Assembly: GCF_947492715.1 (NCBI RefSeq)
Contig: NZ_CANLNS010000006.1
Location: 62,001-126,000 of the forward strand
Origin: an uncultured Psychroserpens sp.
Lineage (GTDB): Bacteria; Bacteroidota; Bacteroidia; Flavobacteriales; Flavobacteriaceae
Length of the DNA: 64,000 nucleotides
Reading direction: 5' to 3'
In this document: in pieces, positions 59,462-64,000 of the stretch
Layout: each line of letters begins with the position of its first letter
Numbering within the stretch: the stretch's first letter is position 1
The notes under the pieces: model-generated
The model's database searches: none
Told to the model about the DNA's origin: nothing
Seen by the model: the letters and a program-made list of their open reading frames with translations, nothing else
Position numbers and translations under genes: made by a program

Positions 59462-59503
59462 GTATTCATTTAGAATTTTAGGGGTTTCACTTAGAATTCG
59501 ATA
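59462..59503 (-). promoter_or_regulatory. Shared 22-bp motif with tandem half-site upstream of the kinase
   Basis: The motif at 59482-59503 matches the LRR copy at 21 of 22 bases and lies 70 bp before the kinase ATG. Within this region ATTCTAAGTGAAAC (59484-59497) is repeated as ATTCTAAATGAATAC (59462-59476), exactly 21 bp apart, the spacing typical of LytTR tandem sites. Confidence 0.55.
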
Positions 59504-59584
59504 TAAACCGTATTTTCAGACTTTCTAATAGGAGGTATAAGTTCATCAAATCAGATTGATTCGGGTTTTAGATACCATTAAACT

Positions 59585-59750
59585 TTAGATTTTAAAACAT
59601 TTTAGCACAGAATTACCAATAGTTGTTTTCACATCAACAAAATAAACGTCACTAGATACGTTCGAAATATCTATCTAATATGTTTCCGAAATCATCACAT
59701 CTTGAGCTTTTCCTCCTTGAACATCAAATAAGGTCTATTCTACTATTTGA
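59585..59750 (-). pseudogene. Decayed T9SS sorting-domain remnant (fourth LRR-like paralog)
   Basis: Minus-strand translation gives LFDVQGGKAQDVMISETY, stop, IDISNVSSDVYFVDVK and TTIGNSVLKCFKI, ending at a TAA. This aligns with the C-terminal sorting domain of the LRR paralogs (LFDVQGRKVQ..., EISHINQGVYFLKVKTDIGS). It is interrupted by at least two in-frame stops and has no upstream coding region. The rest of the gap (59413-59584) holds the kinase promoter and nothing else recognisable. Confidence 0.7.
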
Positions 59751-59782
59751 TGGTATAATAGTCTTTAATAAGTACTTGAAGA

Positions 59783-59818
59783 TACAAAAAAAAGCCAGTA
59801 ATAAAATTATACTGGCTT
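59783..59818 (-). terminator. eno terminator
   Basis: AAGCCAGTA and TACTGGCTT form a perfect 9-bp stem; on the minus strand it is followed by a T8 tract (A8 on the plus strand). Confidence 0.8.
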
Positions 59819-59844
59819 GTTTAATATGCTTTTGAAAATAGGTC

Positions 59845-61158
<1,314 letters not shown>

Positions 61159-61171
61159 TTATTTTAAGTTT

Positions 61172-61179
61172 CAAATTTA
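61172..61179 (-). promoter_or_regulatory. eno -7 promoter element
   Basis: Minus-strand TAAATTTG matches TAnnTTTG, 34 bp upstream of the eno ATG. Confidence 0.45.
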
Positions 61180-61257
61180 CGAAATTGTTGGTCTAATAGC
61201 TCCTTATATAAAGCAGATTTACATTATATCTCAACGATAATGTTTTCGTAAAACAAG

Positions 61258-61289
61258 ATTGGCAACGAAATTTAAAATTCATTGCCAAT
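61258..61289 (-). terminator. Hairpin behind carA
   Basis: ATTGGCAA and TTGCCAAT are perfect 8-bp complements with extra pairing inside the loop, 7 bp after the carA stop. The T-tract is weak, so termination is likely but not certain. Confidence 0.5.
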
Positions 61290-61295
61290 TCTGCA

Positions 61296-62399
61296 TTAGT
61301 TGTTTTTTATGTTTTCAATAAAGGTATCAAACAAATATGTTGAATCATTTGGCCCAGGGCTGGCTTCTGGGTGGTATTGTACCGAAAAACAATTCTTATT
61401 TTTCATTTTGATTCCGGCAACAGTATGATCATTAAGATGTACGTGTGTAATTTCTATATCGGGATGCTTTTCAGTTTCTTCTCGATTAATAGCAAATCCA
61501 TGATTTTGCGATGTAATTTCACCTTTAGTAGTTACAAGATTCTTTACAGGATGGTTAATTCCTCTATGTCCATTATGCATTTTATAAGTTGAAATTCCAT
61601 TAGCTAGAGCAATCACTTGATGTCCCAGACAAATACCAAATAGTGGTAAATCTCTGCTTATAATTTCTTTAGCAACAGCCTGAGCTTCTACCAATGGTTC
61701 TGGATCTCCTGGTCCATTTGATAAGAAGTAACCGTCGGGTTGAAACGCTTCTAGGTCTTCAAACTTAGAATTATAAGGAAACACTTTAATGTAAGCATCT
61801 CGCTTGGCTAAGTTTCGTAATATATTCTTTTTAATACCAATATCTAATGCAGCAATTTTATAGGTAGCATTTTCGTCTCCAAAGTAATAAGGTTCCTTTG
61901 TAGATACTTGAGATGCCAACTCTAAACCTTCCATACTTGGAACTTGAGCTAGTTGTTTTTTCAATCCGTCAATATCATCCACCTCTGTAGAAATTACCGC
62001 ATTCATTGCTCCATGATCTCTTATATGACTCACCAAGGCTCTAGTATCTACATCTGAAATAGCTAAGAGGTTATTATCATTTAAAAACTCTTCGAGCGAC
62101 TTGTCGCCTGCTGGTCGAGAATATTCAAAACTGAAGTTTTTACATATGAGCCCAGCAATTTTAATAGAATCAGATTCTATTTCTTCAGATTGGGTTCCAT
62201 AATTACCTATATGAGCATTAGTAGTTACCATTAACTGACCATAGTATGAAGGGTCAGTAAAAATTTCTTGGTATCCTGTTGTTCCTGTGTTGAAGCAAAC
62301 TTCACCAAAGGCAGTTCCTTCTTTGCCTATTGATTTTCCATGAAAAATCGTTCCATCTGCAAGAAGGATTAAGGCTTTTTTACGTTTTTGGTATATCAT
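61296..62399 (-). CDS. carA: Carbamoyl-phosphate synthase small subunit
   Basis: A 367-aa glutaminase subunit that feeds ammonia to the large subunit (carB, not in the window) for pyrimidine and arginine synthesis. N-terminal domain: ALILLADGTIFHGKSIGKEG and FNTGTTGYQEIFTDPSYYGQ. The class I amidotransferase domain has its Cys in LFGICLGHQVIALANG and His/Glu in SVQYHPEASPGPND. Length is typical. It lies downstream of rplQ but is separated from it by a terminator. Confidence 0.97.
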   Translation of the reverse strand: MIYQKRKKALILLADGTIFHGKSIGKEGTAFGEVCFNTGTTGYQEIFTDPSYYGQLMVTTNAHIGNYGTQSEEIESDSIKIAGLICKNFSFEYSRPAGDKSLEEFLNDNNLLAISDVDTRALVSHIRDHGAMNAVISTEVDDIDGLKKQLAQVPSMEGLELASQVSTKEPYYFGDENATYKIAALDIGIKKNILRNLAKRDAYIKVFPYNSKFEDLEAFQPDGYFLSNGPGDPEPLVEAQAVAKEIISRDLPLFGICLGHQVIALANGISTYKMHNGHRGINHPVKNLVTTKGEITSQNHGFAINREETEKHPDIEITHVHLNDHTVAGIKMKNKNCFSVQYHPEASPGPNDSTYLFDTFIENIKNN

Positions 62400-62434
62400 T
62401 TTTTTAGAAAAGTTTTACAAAATTGCATAAAAAA

Positions 62435-62462
62435 AAGGATAATCTAAAATAGATTATCCTTT
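62435..62462 (-). terminator. rplQ operon terminator
   Basis: AGGATAATCT and AGATTATCCT form a perfect 10-bp stem with a 5-nt loop; on the minus strand a T-tract follows. It ends the ribosomal-protein operon. Confidence 0.85.
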
Positions 62463-62485
62463 ATATATTAAATGCTTATTAACAT

Positions 62486-62956
62486 TTATTCTTCTTCGTT
62501 AGTTGCTTTCGTTTCAACTGGAGCCGCAGCTGGTTTAGAGCCTCCTCTTCTACTTCTTCTAGTAGTTTTCTTCTCTTTCTTACCAGCGTTGTAGATTTCG
62601 TTATAATCTACTAACTCTATCATTGCCATATCAGCATTATCACCAAGTCTGTTTCCTAATTTGATGATTCTAGTATAACCACCTGGACGATCTCCTACTT
62701 TTACAGCTACATCTCTGAATAATTCAGTAACAGCATCTTTTTGTCTTAATCTAGACATAACGATACGTCTGTTATGAGTTGTATCTTCCTTTGATTTAGT
62801 AATCATTGGTTCAACAAATTGCTTTAACGCTTTTGCTTTAGCAACAGTTGTGTTGATGCGTTTATGCTCAATTAATGAGCATGCCATATTAGCTAACATT
62901 GCTTTTCTATGAGCAGTTTGTCTTCCTAAATGGTTAAATTTCTTTCCGTGTCTCAT
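62486..62956 (-). CDS. rplQ: Ribosomal protein L17
   Basis: A 156-aa large-subunit protein. The L17 core is clear: [40 protein letters not shown] and [22 protein letters not shown]-terminal extension rich in Lys/Arg, Ala and Glu ([16 protein letters not shown]...) is typical of Bacteroidota. It lies 65 bp downstream of rpoA and is the last gene of the alpha-type ribosomal operon. Confidence 0.98.
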   Translation of the reverse strand: MRHGKKFNHLGRQTAHRKAMLANMACSLIEHKRINTTVAKAKALKQFVEPMITKSKEDTTHNRRIVMSRLRQKDAVTELFRDVAVKVGDRPGGYTRIIKLGNRLGDNADMAMIELVDYNEIYNAGKKEKKTTRRSRRGGSKPAAAPVETKATNEEE

Positions 62957-63021
62957 GACTTTCTATTTATCATCTTGCTTCCAAACTCATTTTCTGAGGA
63001 GCAAAATATGATTATTATAAT

Positions 63022-64000
63022 TTAATCTTTATCTAATTTGTATTTTGCTAAATCCATTCCGAAGTTAAGACCTTTGACATTTACAAGCTCTTCAAGCTCT
63101 GTTAAAGATTTCTTACCAAAGTTACGGAACTTCATTAAGTCATTTTTATTGAATGATACTAAGTCTCCTAAAGTATCTACCTCTGCAGCCTTTAAACAGT
63201 TTAGTGCACGAACCGATAAGTCCATATCAACTAATTTAGTTTTAAGCAACTGTCTCATGTGAAGTGATTCTTCATCATAAGTTTCAGTTTGAGCAATTTC
63301 ATCAGCTTCAAGAGTGATACGCTCATCAGAGAATAACATGAAGTGGTGAATTAAAATCTTAGCAGCCTCAGTTAACGCATCTTTTGGATGAATAGACCCA
63401 TCTGTAATGATTTCAAAAACTAATTTTTCGTAATCGGTTTTTTGCTCAACACGGAAGTTTTCAATGCTATATTTAACATTTTTTATTGGTGTATAAATTG
63501 AATCTGTAAAGATTGTTCCAATTGGTGCAGAAGCCTTTTTATTTTCTTCAGCAGGAACATAACCTCTTCCTTTTTCAATTGTAATTTCCATGTTAATATT
63601 AACTTTAGGATCTAAGTTACAGATCACTAAGTCTTTATTTAATACTTGGAATCCAGAGATGAATTTTTGAAAATCACCTGCTGTAATTTGATTTTGTCCA
63701 GAGATAGAAATTGAAACAGACTCATTATCAACCTCGTCAATTTGACGTTTGAAGTTAACTTGTTTTAAGTTCAAAATCATTTCTGTAACGTCTTCTACCA
63801 CACCTGCAATAGTAGAGAATTCGTGGTCTACACCTTCAATTCTAACTGATGTAATAGCGAAGCCTTCTAAAGAAGATAATAAAACTCTTCTTAAAGCATT
63901 ACCTACTGTTAATCCATAACCTGGTTCTAAAGGTCTAAATTCGAATTTACCTTCAAACTCAGTAGAATCAATCATGATTACTTTGTCGGGCTTCTGAAAA
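63022..64000 (-). CDS. rpoA: RNA polymerase alpha subunit, 5' partial
   Basis: The frame continues through the internal ATG at 63975 (codons for FQKPDKVI precede it) to the window edge, matching the usual N-terminus [14 protein letters not shown], so only the first few codons are missing. The N-terminal dimerisation domain shows [20 protein letters not shown] and [17 protein letters not shown]; the C-terminal domain (about 250-317) has [20 protein letters not shown] and [13 protein letters not shown]. It assembles RNA polymerase and contacts promoters and activators. Confidence 0.97.
   Translation of the reverse strand, partial: FQKPDKVIMIDSTEFEGKFEFRPLEPGYGLTVGNALRRVLLSSLEGFAITSVRIEGVDHEFSTIAGVVEDVTEMILNLKQVNFKRQIDEVDNESVSISISGQNQITAGDFQKFISGFQVLNKDLVICNLDPKVNINMEITIEKGRGYVPAEENKKASAPIGTIFTDSIYTPIKNVKYSIENFRVEQKTDYEKLVFEIITDGSIHPKDALTEAAKILIHHFMLFSDERITLEADEIAQTETYDEESLHMRQLLKTKLVDMDLSVRALNCLKAAEVDTLGDLVSFNKNDLMKFRNFGKKSLTELEELVNVKGLNFGMDLAKYKLDKD

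Overview
The window is AT-rich chromosomal DNA from a member of the Flavobacteriaceae (Bacteroidota). The support is mutually consistent: type IX secretion (T9SS) C-terminal sorting domains, flavobacterial-type -7 promoter elements (TAnnTTTG) close to start codons, LUD-cdsA-psd-acbp clustered behind ftsH, BshC, and the order rpoA-rplQ-carA-eno...gltA. No rRNA, tRNA or CRISPR array was seen. Both ends cut a gene: a two-domain GNAT protein on the left and rpoA on the right.

Layout. 0-30.3 kb is mostly housekeeping: OsmC, a LysM/periplasmic-binding fusion, guaA, bshC, two M14 carboxypeptidases, argS, an orphan TPR histidine kinase, ctlX, a Nudix hydrolase, pyrE, birA, rsfS, ftsH, LUD-cdsA-psd-acbp, a secreted M28 peptidase and an OYE-type flavoenzyme.

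30.3-40.95 kb is an accessory block. It opens with a leftward operon that looks dedicated to D-amino acids: a 38-aa basic protein, a cupin, a 71-aa protein, a DUF1611/DgcN-like P-loop protein and a fusion of an ornithine-racemase-like domain with a VanX-like D-Ala-D-Ala dipeptidase. An AraC regulator lies upstream. Next comes a rightward array of small genes, each followed by an imperfect palindrome of about 90-130 bp resembling an integron attC site (35.16-39.38 kb). One cassette carries an isolated C-terminal domain of a contractile-injection-system tape-measure protein. No integrase is in the window. Near-identical 18-bp palindromes at 30331 and 40601 bracket the block.

40.97-49.06 kb returns to ordinary genes (DUF2207/LemA pair, DUF5995, a lipoprotein, an arginine-deiminase-family hydrolase, gltA, DUF481). 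49.07-59.4 kb holds an operon of three large paralogous leucine-rich-repeat proteins with T9SS sorting domains, directly downstream of a LytS/LytTR-type two-component system. The same 22-bp motif (one mismatch) sits 66-70 bp upstream of both the kinase gene and the first LRR gene, suggesting the regulator controls itself and the LRR operon. A decayed fourth sorting domain lies beyond the kinase. The window closes with eno, carA, rplQ and rpoA.

The most notable candidates are the integron-like cassette array, the racemase-dipeptidase operon, and the LytTR/LRR module with its shared motif.
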